Origin: a bacterium | GTDB taxonomy: Bacteria; UBP14; UBA6098; B30-G16 | Assembly: GCA_027007865.1 (NCBI GenBank) | Contig: JALTEE010000504.1 | Span: forward strand, 1 to 15,014 | DNA length: 15,014 nucleotides | Direction: 5' to 3' | Shown: positions 14,883 through 15,014 of the stretch, one piece after another | How the letters are laid out: the number at the start of each line of letters is the position of its first letter | How positions within the stretch are numbered: the stretch's first letter is position 1 | Program-made: the position numbers and the translations under genes | Notes under the pieces: model-generated | What the model was told of the DNA's origin: nothing | What the model saw: the letters and a program-made list of their open reading frames with translations, nothing else | The model's database searches: none

Positions 14883-14910
14883 AATATATCGAACCGAACT
14901 TCAAATTCAA
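14883..14910 (-). promoter_or_regulatory. Possible promoter for ntpA cluster
   Basis: On the minus strand TTGAAT (14905-14910), 16 bp, then TATATT (14883-14888). The -35 overlaps the stop codon of the upstream partial gene. The boxes are imperfect and the region is AT-rich, so this is tentative; ntpA could instead be read from the upstream gene. Confidence 0.35.
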
Positions 14911-15014
14911 TTTTTTTCTAAAAAATTATGAATCTCGCTTTTTGACAAATAAGTATAATCGACATTATTTTTTTGAAATTCATCGAGAATATTATAGCCA
15001 AATGCTACATATTC
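14907..15014 (-). CDS. C-terminal 35 codons of an unidentified gene, cut by window edge
   Basis: Reading leftward from 15014 the frame is open for 35 codons to a TGA at 14907-14909, encoding EYVAFGYNILDEFQKN, then NVDYTYLSKSEIHNFLEKN. It looks like a soluble, helical, charged C-terminus with plausible codon use. Canonical V-ATPase operons carry subunit E or a DUF2764 protein here, but the fragment is too short for me to identify or exclude these. It ends 59 bp before the ntpA ATG, same strand. Confidence 0.45.
   Translation of the reverse strand, partial: EYVAFGYNILDEFQKNNVDYTYLSKSEIHNFLEKN

Overview
The window looks like a chromosomal piece of a bacterium from the FCB side of the tree (Bacteroidetes/Chlorobi/Fibrobacteres and allied candidate phyla such as Cloacimonadota, Marinimicrobia or WOR-3-like lineages). 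The reasons are three copies of a C-terminal sorting-type domain (PNPFNSS, then IYDLRG, then TFxWxPDK, then SGIYxVRA, then KRIVYxK), a bacterial V/A-type ATPase A subunit, separate secD and secF genes, and strong AGGAGG ribosome binding sites. A perfect TTGACA-N17-TATAAT promoter in front of secD argues against a true Bacteroidetes, whose promoters differ. The phylum call is inference.

Layout. Plus strand, 1-4681: the left edge cuts topA (DNA topoisomerase I with four zinc ribbons), followed after 30 bp by a TetR-family regulator. Next come an exactly 42-bp periodic array of six dyad-symmetric units (2867-3101), a broken remnant of a sorting domain (about 3109-3366), and a secreted seven-repeat LVIVD beta-propeller protein with a sorting tail (3377-4681). 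Minus strand, 4735-10718: DUF1015 protein, the bifunctional NAD(P)HX repair enzyme, secD and secF, reading right to left. Region 10743-11481 is non-housekeeping DNA holding an orphan sorting domain and many short palindromic elements. Minus strand, 11482-15014: a partial unknown gene, ntpA (V/A-ATPase subunit A), a nucleotidyltransferase-fold gene overlapping the ntpA stop, a small helical protein overlapping that gene, and queC.

How the parts relate. The housekeeping functions are DNA topology, Sec export, metabolite repair, queuosine/7-deazaguanine synthesis and ion-driven ATP synthesis or hydrolysis. SecD/SecF would help export the LVIVD protein, which has a signal peptide. The accessory content is the more unusual part. 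Palindromic repeat elements of several families sit in or beside all three sorting domains and at the 3' end of queC, where they supply codons or stop codons. A two-gene nucleotidyltransferase/small-protein module lies translationally coupled behind ntpA, where subunit B would normally be expected.

No rRNA, tRNA, IS transposase, CRISPR array or phage gene was recognised.
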